A stretch of DNA of 64,000 nt from an uncultured Fluviicola sp. (GCF_946478805.1 NZ_CAMLDC010000026.1:1-64000); one strand, 5' to 3'; positions 50,832 through 60,597 are shown, numbered from the stretch's first letter. Numbers and translations: made by a program. The notes: generated by a model from the sequence alone, not told the origin.

Positions 50832-52913
50832 TTAATAACTTCCCCACCAACGTCTCAGGAACCATTCTGCCGAAAGCAATGCAATAATCAACGCAAAGAT
50901 CCACTTCCAATCAATCAGTTCCTGGTAACCTGTGTCTTCATATTGGATTGTCGTGATGTCTCCACGGGTTTTGATCTCCTGAATCAATGCTTTGTACTGA
51001 TCCAATGTCATGTAAGAACCATTCGATTGAACAGCCAATTGGTTCAATGTCGCGAAATTGGCACGTGTATCCTGGTCTTCCAATGAAATTTCATCCACAG
51101 CAAACGAACCTGCTTTCGTATATTTCTTTCCATTGTTGTCTGCAACCACTTTCCAGTCGTAGGTTCCGGATTGCAGCTGACCTACATTCAATTGATAGAA
51201 ATTTGCTGTCGGGGAGAATAACTGTTTGAATCCTTTTGAACCTCGTTTGGTGATTGTCATTTCAACAGACGGAGTCGTAATCAATTCCATCGCTTCATTG
51301 TAAAACTCAGCTTTAAAGATGATGTCCTCGATCGTATTGAATCGTTTGGGCAATGTCACCCGCAAAGGTTCCCGATTCTGTTTCACTGAAATATATTGTG
51401 TCAGCTTTTGGACAAATTCCTCAAAACCGACTGTCGTTTTCTTCTGCATGAACTCCTTCATTCTCCAGCGCCATAGGCCTTCGCCCAAGATGAAGCCGAT
51501 CTTTGATTTCTGGGTTTGTGAAACCGCAATCAATGGATCCTCCTTAGCGATGTTCCCGATTCGTTGGTTCAATACAACCACACTATTCGATGGTAGTTTG
51601 TATGTTCCGAATTTGGTTCTCAAAGGAGTCAAAACAGGAACAATGGAAGTGAAATCTGCAGATAAACCAAACGAGTTGAATCCTTTAGCTACTGAAGGAT
51701 ATACATCTTCATACTGATTTCCATTCGGAGCTTTCATAGCCAAACCATAGGTTTGAAGTAAACTCGTGGTGACGTTCGGACCTAAAATCATCAGTACCGG
51801 AATTCCTTTATCTTGCAATTGCTTGAACAAGGCGGCATTCGGACGTAAACCATTCTCATACCAAACCACAAAATCAGGAGTTTTCGTTCCTAACGAATAA
51901 TTTGTAATCAATTCAGAAGATATCACCGCTTCCTGGTCCAACTCAAAAACAGAACGCAGTGCTGCAATATCCGGATGTGGTGCACTTGCCAATAAAAGAA
52001 TGTTACTCTTTGAGTCAATCACCTCTACAAAACAAGTCTGTTTGTTGTTGTCTATAGTGAACTCACCTCCTATTTGCTGCACGGAAACTGTGAAACGCTG
52101 ATACCCTTTGTTTTTTGCCAGGATCGTAAACAAGAACTCCTTCTGATCCAGGTTTGAATTACTTACAACCGCTTTCTGTGACTGGATAACCTTTCCATTC
52201 TGAAGTAAATTAACCTGATAAGATCCGGGAGGGACACGCTGAAAATCCACCAATGCCTGGATTGGAAATTCATTGTTCAGAAAAGCGACTTCATTGGAAT
52301 TCACCGAACGGACAACAATGTCCCGTTTTAAAGTCGTATCACCAACCGCCAAAGAAAAAACAGGAGTCAATTCAATGCGTTCCGCTTCATACATCGGATG
52401 TACACCTTGATTATAATTCCCGTCTGAAATCAATACCACCGCACCGATATTCCGATTGAAAAAACGGTCTTTGATCTGTTTGAAACCTGCTGCCAGGTCA
52501 CTTGACTTATCTGTCAGTGAGAGTTTATCCAAATCGCGGACATTCGTTCCAACCGCCAATTCCAGGTATTCATATCCATCACCCAGTGCTTTTGGCAATT
52601 CCTGACGGAAGTTTCCGATCTGCTTTTTCACCTGGTTACTGTCCTTGTAATTCAACATCGAAGACGATGAATCGACCAGGGTTATGATCAAGGGTTTCTC
52701 AGGTCTATATGTAACAGTTTCCCATACCAATCCCAGCAACAACAATCCAATAAGGAAAAGACTTAGTGTTCTCAGTGAGAACAGCACGCGTAATTGGTTC
52801 CTTCCCCAAACCGATTTTTGTTCGGTCCTGAAATAATAATAAAACGAGAAGCCTACGGCAAGTACTGATATAGGAAGCAACCACCATAAAGAATGATCGG
52901 AAAAATAATTCAT
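50832..52913 (-). CDS. VWA-like membrane protein
   Basis: A 693-residue membrane protein. Two N-terminal helices (about 8-28 and 45-65) are followed by a von Willebrand A domain (about 75-225) with the metal-site motif DSSSS in LIITLVDSSSSML and GAVVLISDG. Then come immunoglobulin-like domains and a gatase-like segment (about 300-480), and one C-terminal helix with WFLRRWWGSY. It resembles the BatA-like protein at 35675 in general plan, so both belong to the large Bacteroidota VWA membrane protein group. Function unknown, probably envelope-related. Confidence 0.82.
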   Translation of the reverse strand: MNYFSDHSLWWLLPISVLAVGFSFYYYFRTEQKSVWGRNQLRVLFSLRTLSLFLIGLLLLGLVWETVTYRPEKPLIITLVDSSSSMLNYKDSNQVKKQIGNFRQELPKALGDGYEYLELAVGTNVRDLDKLSLTDKSSDLAAGFKQIKDRFFNRNIGAVVLISDGNYNQGVHPMYEAERIELTPVFSLAVGDTTLKRDIVVRSVNSNEVAFLNNEFPIQALVDFQRVPPGSYQVNLLQNGKVIQSQKAVVSNSNLDQKEFLFTILAKNKGYQRFTVSVQQIGGEFTIDNNKQTCFVEVIDSKSNILLLASAPHPDIAALRSVFELDQEAVISSELITNYSLGTKTPDFVVWYENGLRPNAALFKQLQDKGIPVLMILGPNVTTSLLQTYGLAMKAPNGNQYEDVYPSVAKGFNSFGLSADFTSIVPVLTPLRTKFGTYKLPSNSVVVLNQRIGNIAKEDPLIAVSQTQKSKIGFILGEGLWRWRMKEFMQKKTTVGFEEFVQKLTQYISVKQNREPLRVTLPKRFNTIEDIIFKAEFYNEAMELITTPSVEMTITKRGSKGFKQLFSPTANFYQLNVGQLQSGTYDWKVVADNNGKKYTKAGSFAVDEISLEDQDTRANFATLNQLAVQSNGSYMTLDQYKALIQEIKTRGDITTIQYEDTGYQELIDWKWIFALIIALLSAEWFLRRWWGSY

Positions 52914-52931
52914 GCAACGAAAATACGCTTT

Positions 52932-53915
52932 TTACTTTTTCGTATTCGTTAAAGTGTACGAAATTCCGATCCCCAATACCGATTTAAATTGCGTTCTCGG
53001 TCCGATTTTCCCCTTCGAATCGCGAATTTTGATATCATCATCATAAATCAGGTTCCATTGAAGCGATGCCTGAAACCATTTATTCACCTTGAAAGTGAAG
53101 ATATTTTCAAAATTCACGTCGATATTTTGCGGATTATGCGCATAATTACTGAACAATTCCAAACGCGTTTTCAATTCGATATTCTTGAACAATTCCTTTT
53201 GGAATCGCAATCTGAAATAAGCCCCGATCTCATTTCTGAAACGCAAACCACGTGTCAACACATTGCCACTGGTATCTAATTCTGCAGCCTGAACACCAAA
53301 TGCGCCCGCATCAGCCAATCGTTGGTCATTGACAAACGTCATTTTGGATGCAATCGGAGACAAATACACATTGAAATAATCTACTGGAGCATATTCCACC
53401 CCCAAAGAGAAATTAGCATATCCCGGAGCCATGAAACGCGAAATGGGAATCGAATCATTCGGAAAACTGAAACCGTCCAGGAATTGCGTTCTGAATCCAC
53501 CAATTGCTGTTGCAAACCAATGTTGTTTGAATTCATAACCGAGCGATGTCGCCAAATCAATCCGATCATCTGTTTTTTGAAGTCCCGCAACTTTTCCTGC
53601 AGAATCCGTGTAGTACATTCCTCCCAAAGCAAGTTTCACATCATTTGACCACTTAATTCTACGATGCTGGTAAGTTGCAGAAAAATCAACAAAACCCATT
53701 ACCGCTACGTTATTCCTACCACCAGCTGCCCAATTTACAAATGCTGCCTGAGAACCATTCAAACCAAACAAACTGATATATGTCCATCTCTTAGGCATCA
53801 ATGAATCATGAAGCGCATCCAGTTTTTTAATATCATCGCGGAGTTTTTCCGCATCTGTTTGAGAAAAAGCAAGCGAACTTGTCAGTAATATCAAGAGGAG
53901 AATGATGGTTTTCAT
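52932..53915 (-). CDS. DUF3078 outer-membrane-like protein
   Basis: A 327-residue exported protein with a signal peptide (MKTIILLLILLTSSLAFSQ) and a beta-rich body that fits DUF3078: WTYISLFGLNGSQAAFVNWAAGG, then alternating strands and IYDDDIKIRDSKGKIGPRTQ with the KSVLGIGISY last strand. The family is presumed to form a small barrel in the outer membrane of Bacteroidota. It lies 18 bases upstream of the VWA gene, so both may share a transcript. A TAAGTTTG -7-like box precedes it. Confidence 0.85.
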   Translation of the reverse strand: MKTIILLLILLTSSLAFSQTDAEKLRDDIKKLDALHDSLMPKRWTYISLFGLNGSQAAFVNWAAGGRNNVAVMGFVDFSATYQHRRIKWSNDVKLALGGMYYTDSAGKVAGLQKTDDRIDLATSLGYEFKQHWFATAIGGFRTQFLDGFSFPNDSIPISRFMAPGYANFSLGVEYAPVDYFNVYLSPIASKMTFVNDQRLADAGAFGVQAAELDTSGNVLTRGLRFRNEIGAYFRLRFQKELFKNIELKTRLELFSNYAHNPQNIDVNFENIFTFKVNKWFQASLQWNLIYDDDIKIRDSKGKIGPRTQFKSVLGIGISYTLTNTKK

Positions 53916-53939
53916 AAGAAATTTGGTTTTTTAATTCTA

Positions 53940-53947
53940 CAAACTTA
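53940..53947 (-). promoter_or_regulatory. Candidate -7 box TAAGTTTG for the DUF3078 gene
   Basis: On the minus strand, 24 bases before the ATG. Confidence 0.45.
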
Positions 53948-54052
53948 GTTAAATCATAAATTAAATTAACAAAACCTTTTGCAGAAAGCCCTTAACAAAT
54001 GAAATTAACGAAGAAAAAATGAGTAAATTCGTCATCGAAATTTAAAATTGCT

Positions 54053-55231
54053 ATGTCGAAAGAAGTATACATTATTGCTGCGGTCCGCACGCCAATTGGA
54101 GCGTTTATGGGAGGTCTATCCACTATTCCCGCTACTCAGTTAGGATCAACTGCTATTAAAGGAGCATTGGACAGATCAGGATTGAAACCTGAGTTGATCG
54201 ATGAAGTTTTCATGGGAAATGTACTCCAAGCCGGTGTTGGACAAGCTCCTGCCCGTCAGGCTGCTTTAGGCGCTGGTTTACCAAATACAGTTCCTTGTAC
54301 AACTGTCAACAAGGTTTGTGCTTCAGGAATGAAAGCGATCATGTTGGGTGCTCAGACAATTTTAGCCGGTGACAATGAGATCATCGTTGCAGGTGGAATG
54401 GAAAACATGAGCCAGGCTCCTCATTATCTGGATGGAAGAAACGGTATGAAATTCGGTAACATTACGATGTTGGACGGAATCACAAAAGACGGTTTATTGG
54501 ATGTATACAGCAAAGTCCCGATGGGAACATGTGCTGAGTTGACAGCTAAAAAATATGGATTCTCTCGTGAAGACCAGGATAATTTCGCTATCACTTCATA
54601 CAAACGTGCTGCTGCTGCATGGGAATCCGGAAAATTCAATGACGAAATCGTTGGAGTTTCTGTTCCTCAACGCAAAGGCGACCCGATCATGGTAATCGAA
54701 GACGAGGAATATAAAAACGTATTTTTAGATAAGATCCCGGCATTGAAACCTGCTTTTGATAAAGAAGGTACTATTACCGCTGCAAATGCTTCCACATTGA
54801 ACGACGGAGCTTCTGCATTGATCCTGGCTTCCAAAGAAGCTGTTGAAAAACACGGATTGAAACCGATTGCAAAAATCGTAGGTTATGGTGACGCTGCTCA
54901 CGAACCGGAATTTTTCACGACTGCACCTTCCAAAGCAGTTCCGAAAGCATTGGCAAAAGCTGGTTTGACAACCGATCAGGTTGATTTCTGGGAATTGAAC
55001 CAGGCATTTTCAGTTGTCGGATTGGCAAATACAAAAATCCTGGGATTAGATCCTGCGAAAGTGGACGTAAACGGTGGTGCGGTAGCTTTGGGTCACCCAC
55101 TAGGAAACTCCGGGTCTCGTGTCATTGTAACTTTGCTCCACGTGTTGAAACAAAACGGTGGAAAGATCGGTGGTGCAGCAATCTGTAACGGAGGCGGTGG
55201 TGCTTCTGCGATGATTATTGAGAATATCTAA
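54053..55231 (+). CDS. Thiolase (acetyl-CoA C-acyltransferase)
   Basis: A 392-residue thiolase. Nucleophile C89 in TVNKVCASGMKA, the histidine motif in GGAVALGHPLGNSG near residue 350, and the second cysteine in AICNGGGGASAM near 380 are all present. The enzyme condenses or cleaves acetoacetyl-CoA or longer 3-ketoacyl-CoA. The NGGAVALGHPLG spacing is typical of acetyl-CoA acetyltransferases. Monocistronic, with a TAAATTCG -7-like box at 54024-54031 and a terminator after it. Confidence 0.95.
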   Translation: MSKEVYIIAAVRTPIGAFMGGLSTIPATQLGSTAIKGALDRSGLKPELIDEVFMGNVLQAGVGQAPARQAALGAGLPNTVPCTTVNKVCASGMKAIMLGAQTILAGDNEIIVAGGMENMSQAPHYLDGRNGMKFGNITMLDGITKDGLLDVYSKVPMGTCAELTAKKYGFSREDQDNFAITSYKRAAAAWESGKFNDEIVGVSVPQRKGDPIMVIEDEEYKNVFLDKIPALKPAFDKEGTITAANASTLNDGASALILASKEAVEKHGLKPIAKIVGYGDAAHEPEFFTTAPSKAVPKALAKAGLTTDQVDFWELNQAFSVVGLANTKILGLDPAKVDVNGGAVALGHPLGNSGSRVIVTLLHVLKQNGGKIGGAAICNGGGGASAMIIENI

Positions 55232-55254
55232 GATTCACAACAAAAACATATCAG

Positions 55255-55287
55255 AATGCCATTCCTTTTTGGGGTGGCATTTTTTTA
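55255..55287 (+). terminator. Rho-independent terminator after thiolase
   Basis: AATGCCA and TGGCATT arms followed by a T-run. Confidence 0.8.
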
Positions 55288-55309
55288 TTCCTGGTATCGA
55301 TCCTCACTT

Positions 55310-55388
55310 TTCACCACGAATGACACTAGGCACACCTTGTTTAGAATCACAAAATATCTTCGTGCTCTTTGTGTTATTTTGTGGCTTT
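55310..55388. repeat. Dispersed ACCACnAAG-type repeat, two facing arms
   Basis: TTCACCACGAATGACACTAG on the left and CTTCGTGCTCTTTGTGTTAT with TTTGTGGC on the right, so the pair could fold. Confidence 0.5.
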
Positions 55389-55469
55389 TATAACGGCATT
55401 CTTTTTGTTTTAAACCTTTCTGAATTTTGATGATCTTATACAGAGCACACTCATATTAAATTCAAAACT

Positions 55470-55742
55470 ATGAAAGCAAAACGCATTATCTTAAGTACCT
55501 TCCTTTATGGAGCCTTATCGCTAACCATGCTTACAATTGAAACACCGGAAGGTATTTCTGCAGAAAAAACGGCCATTTCGTCATTTTCAACAGGATCGTC
55601 GGAGTTATTTTACGCACAGGCAGTTCCGGGAGAACGCAGACGTGTCAGAAGACGCACGCGAAGAAGAGTAAACAGACGTCATGATAGAAGAGAAAATGCA
55701 GTGAATTTCTCCATGAATTTCACCAAGACCTACATCGCATAA
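55470..55742 (+). CDS. 90-residue exported arginine-rich protein
   Basis: The protein starts MKAKRIILSTFLYGALSLTM, a signal peptide. A Ser/Thr-rich stretch follows, then a cluster of about 14 arginines around residues 55-73 (RRRVRRRTRRRVNRRHDRR), and it ends NFSMNFTKTYIA. No family recognised. It may be a small envelope or extracellular cationic protein. No terminator of its own is evident before the facing yajC region. Confidence 0.5.
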   Translation: MKAKRIILSTFLYGALSLTMLTIETPEGISAEKTAISSFSTGSSELFYAQAVPGERRRVRRRTRRRVNRRHDRRENAVNFSMNFTKTYIA

Positions 55743-55812
55743 TATTATTTCCCACGGACGAGCACTGAAGGTATCACGGAAATTTAAGATCAGAGTAAAT
55801 TTTATTTTGAAA

Positions 55813-55852
55813 AACACTTCTGTGTACATCTGTGTTCCTCTGTGGGAAAACA
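55813..55852. repeat. Dispersed repeat, CTGTGTACATCTGTG type
   Basis: ACACTTCTGTGTACATCTGTG then CCTCTGTGGG, of the same general family as 11-40. Confidence 0.4.
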
Positions 55853-55880
55853 AAAAAGCACCGCCAATCGACGATGCTTT
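55852..55880 (-). terminator. Candidate terminator for yajC operon
   Basis: On the minus strand AAAGCA and TGCTTT arms are followed by TTTTG, 20 bases after the yajC stop codon. Confidence 0.55.
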
Positions 55881-55899
55881 CACTTCTTATCCGTTCGGA

Positions 55900-56163
55900 T
55901 TAAGCCTGTACTCCTAAGTTTTCAGCAACTGCCGTAGAAATTGCAGATTTTTCAAAACGCAATTTAGTACCTTCAGAATTGATCAAAACTGTTGTATCTG
56001 TAATTTCAAGGATTTTACCGTGAATTCCACCAATGGTAACAACTTTATCACCTTGCTTCAAATTCTCACGAAACGATTTAAGCTCTTTTTGTTTTTTCTG
56101 TTGCGGACGAATTAAAAAGAAGTAAAACACCACTAACATCAACACGAGCATTATAATTTGCAT
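55900..56163 (-). CDS. yajC: Preprotein translocase subunit YajC
   Basis: An 87-residue protein with one membrane helix (residues 3-18) then IRPQQKKQKELKSFRENLK, GDKVVTIGGIHGKILEI and a beta-rich tail: the YajC pattern, which associates with SecDF to aid protein export. Length is typical. Downstream of nusB and the DUF1573 gene on the same strand, with a 98-base gap; this gene order (nusB, DUF1573, yajC) is common in Bacteroidota. Confidence 0.93.
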   Translation of the reverse strand: MQIIMLVLMLVVFYFFLIRPQQKKQKELKSFRENLKQGDKVVTIGGIHGKILEITDTTVLINSEGTKLRFEKSAISTAVAENLGVQA

Positions 56164-56261
56164 AACTCTATTTTTTATTTAACTATTACTAAACTAAGGT
56201 TCAAGCGTTAAAAAAGTTCAATTGATTTAAACTGTCCAACATTTTGAACGTTTGAACATTT

Positions 56262-56657
56262 TTACTTGATAATATTTGCCTCTATTACCACTTTGGTATT
56301 TGGAGGTGTCGTATTCGACAAAATGGTCACACTTCGTGTTACCGGACCTTCTGAAAAAGCCTCTGTCTTAACATCTGCTTTCACAAATCCTTTTTCTCCC
56401 GGAGCGATCGGGTCCTTACTCCAATCTGCAACTGTGCAAGAACAAGATCCTGAAACATCAGACAATACCAATGGGTACTCCCCGGTATTCTCCACTACAA
56501 AATTAGCGTGAATTATTTCACCTCTTGCAATTTTTCCTGCATTAAAAACGCTGGCAATCTTCATAGTGGTCTTATACCCGACAATCTCCGCAGGAGAATC
56601 AGATCCACAAGCCGTTAAAAACGACAAAGCCAAGCCTAAAAACACGATTTTTCTCAT
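56262..56657 (-). CDS. DUF1573 lipoprotein
   Basis: A 131-residue exported protein with a lipobox (LSFLTAC) and an immunoglobulin-like DUF1573 domain: ARGEIIHANFVVENTGEYPL, VSGSCSCTVADW with its two cysteines, PIAPGEKGFVKADVKTE. Members are widespread in Bacteroidota and of unknown function. It begins 4 bases after the nusB stop codon, so it is probably co-translated. Confidence 0.88.
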   Translation of the reverse strand: MRKIVFLGLALSFLTACGSDSPAEIVGYKTTMKIASVFNAGKIARGEIIHANFVVENTGEYPLVLSDVSGSCSCTVADWSKDPIAPGEKGFVKADVKTEAFSEGPVTRSVTILSNTTPPNTKVVIEANIIK

Positions 56658-56661
56658 AACA

Positions 56662-57609
56662 TTAATCCATTAAACCTCTTCCGAGTTTAGAAATTTTACC
56701 ATCTTTTACTAATCTATCAACGGCCTTATCCAGGATTCCGTTGATAAATCCATGACTTTTAGGAGTTGAATAGAATTTCGAGATCTCAATATATTCGTTC
56801 AAAGTCACCTTTTTAGGAATATTCTTGAATACCTGAAGCTCTGTAATTGCCATTTTCAAAAGGAGAATATCCATTTTGGCAATTCGCTCTAATTCCCAGT
56901 TATCAGTCAGTTCATCAATCAACTTTAAATTTTCGGAGTCCATCGAAATGGTCTTGCGAAGTAAAGTACGGAGGAATTCCTGTTCATCCTCTTTGTCCTT
57001 ATACAAAGGCATCGCTACAAACTTCTCACCTTCTTCCATTGCCTTGATTGATTTGACAGCCATTTGACAAGCCAAATCGATATCATCCAGCCAATGGATG
57101 CTTTTCTCTTCAAAGAAGTGATAAATCAACGGTGAATTTGCAATTTCAGCCTTGAACAGGTTGATCATGAAGTTCTTATCTTCCTCAAAACCTGTCGATT
57201 CGCTATTCATATGAGCAAACCAGGTCTCCCCTTCTTTCATTTGAATAAAGATCTTGCGGAACATTTCATGGTGTTCGTCACCAATCCAGTTTACAGAACG
57301 ATCTTCAGAAGCCTCGCGAAGCGAGTAACTGTCCTGCAAAGTCTGAATGATAGCTGAATCCACAAATCTTCTGTTTGGATTCAGATCTTCATCTGTCGGA
57401 CGAATTTTCTTTTTATTTTCTTCAATACGATGTTCTGCAATATCTTTCAATTCACCGAAACTCAGCAATAAATAAAGATACAGATCATAAATGCGATCCA
57501 CTGCCTGTATCAATTCGTTTTCGGTTTTCTTGATGCTCTCCTCGTCTCCTTGGAAATAAGCATAAAGGGCTTGCAAAACTTTAATTCGTAAATGTCTTCT
57601 ATTCAGCAT
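56662..57609 (-). CDS. nusB: Transcription antitermination factor NusB (long form)
   Basis: A 315-residue protein whose ends match NusB: N-terminal MLNRRHLRIKVLQALYAYFQ and the C-terminal helices NWELERIAKMDILLLKMAIT then NEYIEISKFYSTPKSHGFIN and GILDKAV. A middle insertion of about 130 residues makes it twice the length of E. coli NusB; this is usual in Bacteroidota. NusB with NusE supports rRNA transcription. It follows leucine dehydrogenase by 21 bases and precedes the DUF1573 gene by 4. Confidence 0.92.
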   Translation of the reverse strand: MLNRRHLRIKVLQALYAYFQGDEESIKKTENELIQAVDRIYDLYLYLLLSFGELKDIAEHRIEENKKKIRPTDEDLNPNRRFVDSAIIQTLQDSYSLREASEDRSVNWIGDEHHEMFRKIFIQMKEGETWFAHMNSESTGFEEDKNFMINLFKAEIANSPLIYHFFEEKSIHWLDDIDLACQMAVKSIKAMEEGEKFVAMPLYKDKEDEQEFLRTLLRKTISMDSENLKLIDELTDNWELERIAKMDILLLKMAITELQVFKNIPKKVTLNEYIEISKFYSTPKSHGFINGILDKAVDRLVKDGKISKLGRGLMD

Positions 57610-57630
57610 TATAAACTACTCTCCTAACTT

Positions 57631-58728
57631 TTATAGTGGTAATTTCACTTTACCGATTGATTCGATACGCTCTTCGGCGATCTTGTTTGCAATTTGATAG
57701 GTCGGAACACCTTCAGCACTTGAACGGGAAACGATATTTCCGATTGTCGAATAGATCTCTTCCGCTTTTGCCATGGACCATTGTGGGGACAAACCTGCAA
57801 CTTCGGAATAACAATTGATCACACCACCTGCATTCAATGCGAAATCCGGTGCGTAGATTATTCCTTTGTCTTTCACCAATTGACCGTGAACTTTTTCATT
57901 TGCCAATTGATTGTTTGCCGCTCCGGCAATAATTGAACACTTCAAACGATTGATCGTGTCATCATTTACAGTAGCACCCAAAGCACATGGAGCATAAATA
58001 TCCATCGGGACGTCATAAATTTCGTCTAGTCCGACAACTTTTACTCCGTATTGGTCCGAAACTCTTTTCAAAGTATCCTGGTGAATATCCGTAATGGTTA
58101 CTTCAGCACCTTCAGAAACCAGGTGTTTCACCAAATACTCTCCAACATGGCCAACTCCCTGAACAGCCACTTTTTTGCCTGCCAAAGAATCAGAACCGAA
58201 TTGCTGGCTAGCGCAAGCTTTCATTCCCATGTAAACTCCATAAGCAGTTACAGGAGAAGGATCACCGCTTTTCCCTGGCAAACCAACCACGTGATTTGTT
58301 TCCATGGAAACCCAAACCATGTCTACAGGTGAAATACCCACATCCTCAGCAGTAATGTATTTTCCAGCCAATGAGTTTACGAACTTCCCGAAACGACGGA
58401 ATAAAGCTTCGGATTTCATAGAGCGCGAATCTCCGATTATCACTGCTTTTCCACCACCTAAATTCAATCCTGAAATTGAATTTTTGTAAGTCATACCTCT
58501 TGAAAGACGCAACACATCATTCAAAGCTTCCATTTCATTGTTGTACATCCACATGCGTGTTCCTCCCAAAGCAGGTCCAAGAACGGTGTTATGTACAGCA
58601 ATAATTGCCTTTAAACCGGTTGCAGTATCGTTACAGAATAACAACTGCTCATGGTTATACATACTCATTTGAGAAATAACGGGGTTTTCAGCCAGATTTA
58701 AATCTTTGACTTCTTTTACTTCAAACAT
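57631..58728 (-). CDS. Glu/Leu/Phe/Val dehydrogenase (leucine dehydrogenase type)
   Basis: A 365-residue NAD-dependent amino acid dehydrogenase. The substrate half includes GPALGGTRMWMYNNEMEALN and NSISGLNLGGGKAVIIGD with the catalytic lysine, and the NAD fold begins VAVQGVGHVGEYLVKHL. The C-terminal YAPDFALNAGGVINCYSE is typical of leucine dehydrogenases. It deaminates branched-chain amino acids to keto acids, which fits the acyl-CoA carboxylase and thiolase genes found elsewhere in the window. It is the first gene of the nusB run. Confidence 0.93.
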   Translation of the reverse strand: MFEVKEVKDLNLAENPVISQMSMYNHEQLLFCNDTATGLKAIIAVHNTVLGPALGGTRMWMYNNEMEALNDVLRLSRGMTYKNSISGLNLGGGKAVIIGDSRSMKSEALFRRFGKFVNSLAGKYITAEDVGISPVDMVWVSMETNHVVGLPGKSGDPSPVTAYGVYMGMKACASQQFGSDSLAGKKVAVQGVGHVGEYLVKHLVSEGAEVTITDIHQDTLKRVSDQYGVKVVGLDEIYDVPMDIYAPCALGATVNDDTINRLKCSIIAGAANNQLANEKVHGQLVKDKGIIYAPDFALNAGGVINCYSEVAGLSPQWSMAKAEEIYSTIGNIVSRSSAEGVPTYQIANKIAEERIESIGKVKLPL

Positions 58729-58763
58729 ACGCGACTTTTAATCTTTATTTCAATGCGAATGGC

Positions 58764-58771
58764 TAATTTTG
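58764..58771 (+). promoter_or_regulatory. Candidate -7 box TAATTTTG for ABC exporter
   Basis: TAnnTTTG match about 50 bases before the start codon at 58822, in the divergent region with leucine dehydrogenase. Confidence 0.45.
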
Positions 58772-58821
58772 TAATTCGAACAAAATCGCATTAGCGCTCG
58801 CAAAAATAGGAAATTTATCGA

Positions 58822-60597
58822 ATGAAGTCTCTAAGCTATTTAAACAAATATTTCTTCAAATACCGTTGGCGATTCCTCCTTGGTATCCTCTGTATTATTA
58901 TTGGCAACTACTTCGGCGCCCGGATTCCTGTAATAATAGGAGAATCCATGGATATTTTAAAAGGAGATAAACCGCTCAGTGCAGGACAAACGCTTTTCTG
59001 GGCCGTTCTCGGACTTGCAGGACTAGCCATTCTTTTTAACATAATTAAGGGATTTTTCCTGTTTCTGACCCGTCAGACACTGATTGTTATGTCACGCTAC
59101 ATTGAGTTTGACCTGAAAAATGAGATCTTTGAGAAATATCAGCAATTGGACTACAGTTTTTACAAAAGCCAATCCACAGGTGATTTGATGAACCGTATCT
59201 CGGAAGATGTTTCCCAGGTTCGTCAGTACTTGGGACCGGGTATCATGTACACCATCAACCTCGTTGCGCTTTTACCTTTCAGCCTGTATCAGATGTTGAA
59301 AATCAATACGGAATTGGCTCTTTATGCGCTTGCCCCCCTTCCCGTAATGGCTGTTTTGATTTACCTGGTTTCCACACGCATGAACAAACTGAGCAAGGAA
59401 GTTCAACAAGAACAATCCCGCTTAAGCACTCTAAGCCAGGAAACATTCTCGGGAATCCGCGTAATTAAGGCCTATATCCAGGAAAAACATGCCAAGCAGA
59501 ATTTCGCTTCCAGTTCAGGAACCTACCTGAAGAAAACCATGCGCCTGGTTCGAACCAATGCCTTGTTCATGCCAACTATTTCACTTTTGATCGGAACAAG
59601 TACACTGTTGAGTATATACATGGGTGGACTTCTTACATATGATAAGACAATTGCCCCGGGTGACATCGTCGCAACTATCCTACTCATCTACAGTTTGACC
59701 TGGCCCTTTGCCAGTATCGGCTGGGTAACGAGCATTAACCAACGTGCAGCAGCTTCACAGGAGCGCATCAATGAATTCCTGAAAACGGAACCCGCAATTA
59801 AAAATCAATCAGCTGCCCCTTTGGAATTATTCAGTGAAATCCAGTTCAAAGACATGTCTTTCCGTTACAGACCGGAGTTACCGGATGTGTTATCCAACAT
59901 CAATTTCACATTGAAACGCGGTGAAACACTGGGGATTATTGGAAAAACAGGTTCCGGAAAATCAACTCTCCTGCAACTGATCGTACGTCAACTGGATCCG
60001 AGTGCAGGCGAGATAACTTATAACTCCAAAAGACTTTCAACAATCAATTTGAAAGAGTACAGAAAGCATATTTCAGTTGTTCCGCAAGATGTATTCCTGT
60101 TCTCGGATACGATTTACAACAACATTACATTTGGAGCATTGGACTTGGAAACAACCACTCAGGCAGAAGTGATTGAGGCCAGTAAAAACGCACACGTACT
60201 GCACAATATAGAAGCTTTTCCCGATAAATTCGAAACCTTACTGGGTGAACGAGGTGTAAATCTTTCCGGCGGACAGAAACAGCGTGTAAGTATCGCCCGT
60301 GCATTGATCCGCAAACCCGATATTTTACTTCTGGACGATTGTCTCTCGGCAGTCGATACAGAAACAGAAGAAATCATTCTTGGGAATCTGAAACGTCTGA
60401 ACCAGGAAAATCAGACAACTTCCGTCATTGTAAGTCATCGTATTTCTAGTCTTAGAAATGCAGATTACATCCTGGTTCTTGAAAACGGTCAAATTGTAGA
60501 AGAAGGGAAACCTGGTGATCTATTGCAAACTTCCGGGCATTATCGCGAATTGCATGACAAGCAATTAATGGAAGAACCGAAGATTTTCGAAGACTAA
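58822..60597 (+). CDS. ABC exporter, fused permease and ATPase (MdlB/YheI-like)
   Basis: A 591-residue half-transporter. Six membrane helices (about 15-310) with the coupling segment DYSFYKSQSTGDLMNRISED, then an ATPase with Walker A GKTGSGKS at 374-381, signature LSGGQ from 481, Walker B ILLLDDCLSAVD and the switch histidine in VIVSHR. It works as a homo- or heterodimer, exporting lipid or drug-like compounds. The divergent partner is leucine dehydrogenase, so it is probably its own transcription unit. Confidence 0.92.
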   Translation: MKSLSYLNKYFFKYRWRFLLGILCIIIGNYFGARIPVIIGESMDILKGDKPLSAGQTLFWAVLGLAGLAILFNIIKGFFLFLTRQTLIVMSRYIEFDLKNEIFEKYQQLDYSFYKSQSTGDLMNRISEDVSQVRQYLGPGIMYTINLVALLPFSLYQMLKINTELALYALAPLPVMAVLIYLVSTRMNKLSKEVQQEQSRLSTLSQETFSGIRVIKAYIQEKHAKQNFASSSGTYLKKTMRLVRTNALFMPTISLLIGTSTLLSIYMGGLLTYDKTIAPGDIVATILLIYSLTWPFASIGWVTSINQRAAASQERINEFLKTEPAIKNQSAAPLELFSEIQFKDMSFRYRPELPDVLSNINFTLKRGETLGIIGKTGSGKSTLLQLIVRQLDPSAGEITYNSKRLSTINLKEYRKHISVVPQDVFLFSDTIYNNITFGALDLETTTQAEVIEASKNAHVLHNIEAFPDKFETLLGERGVNLSGGQKQRVSIARALIRKPDILLLDDCLSAVDTETEEIILGNLKRLNQENQTTSVIVSHRISSLRNADYILVLENGQIVEEGKPGDLLQTSGHYRELHDKQLMEEPKIFED

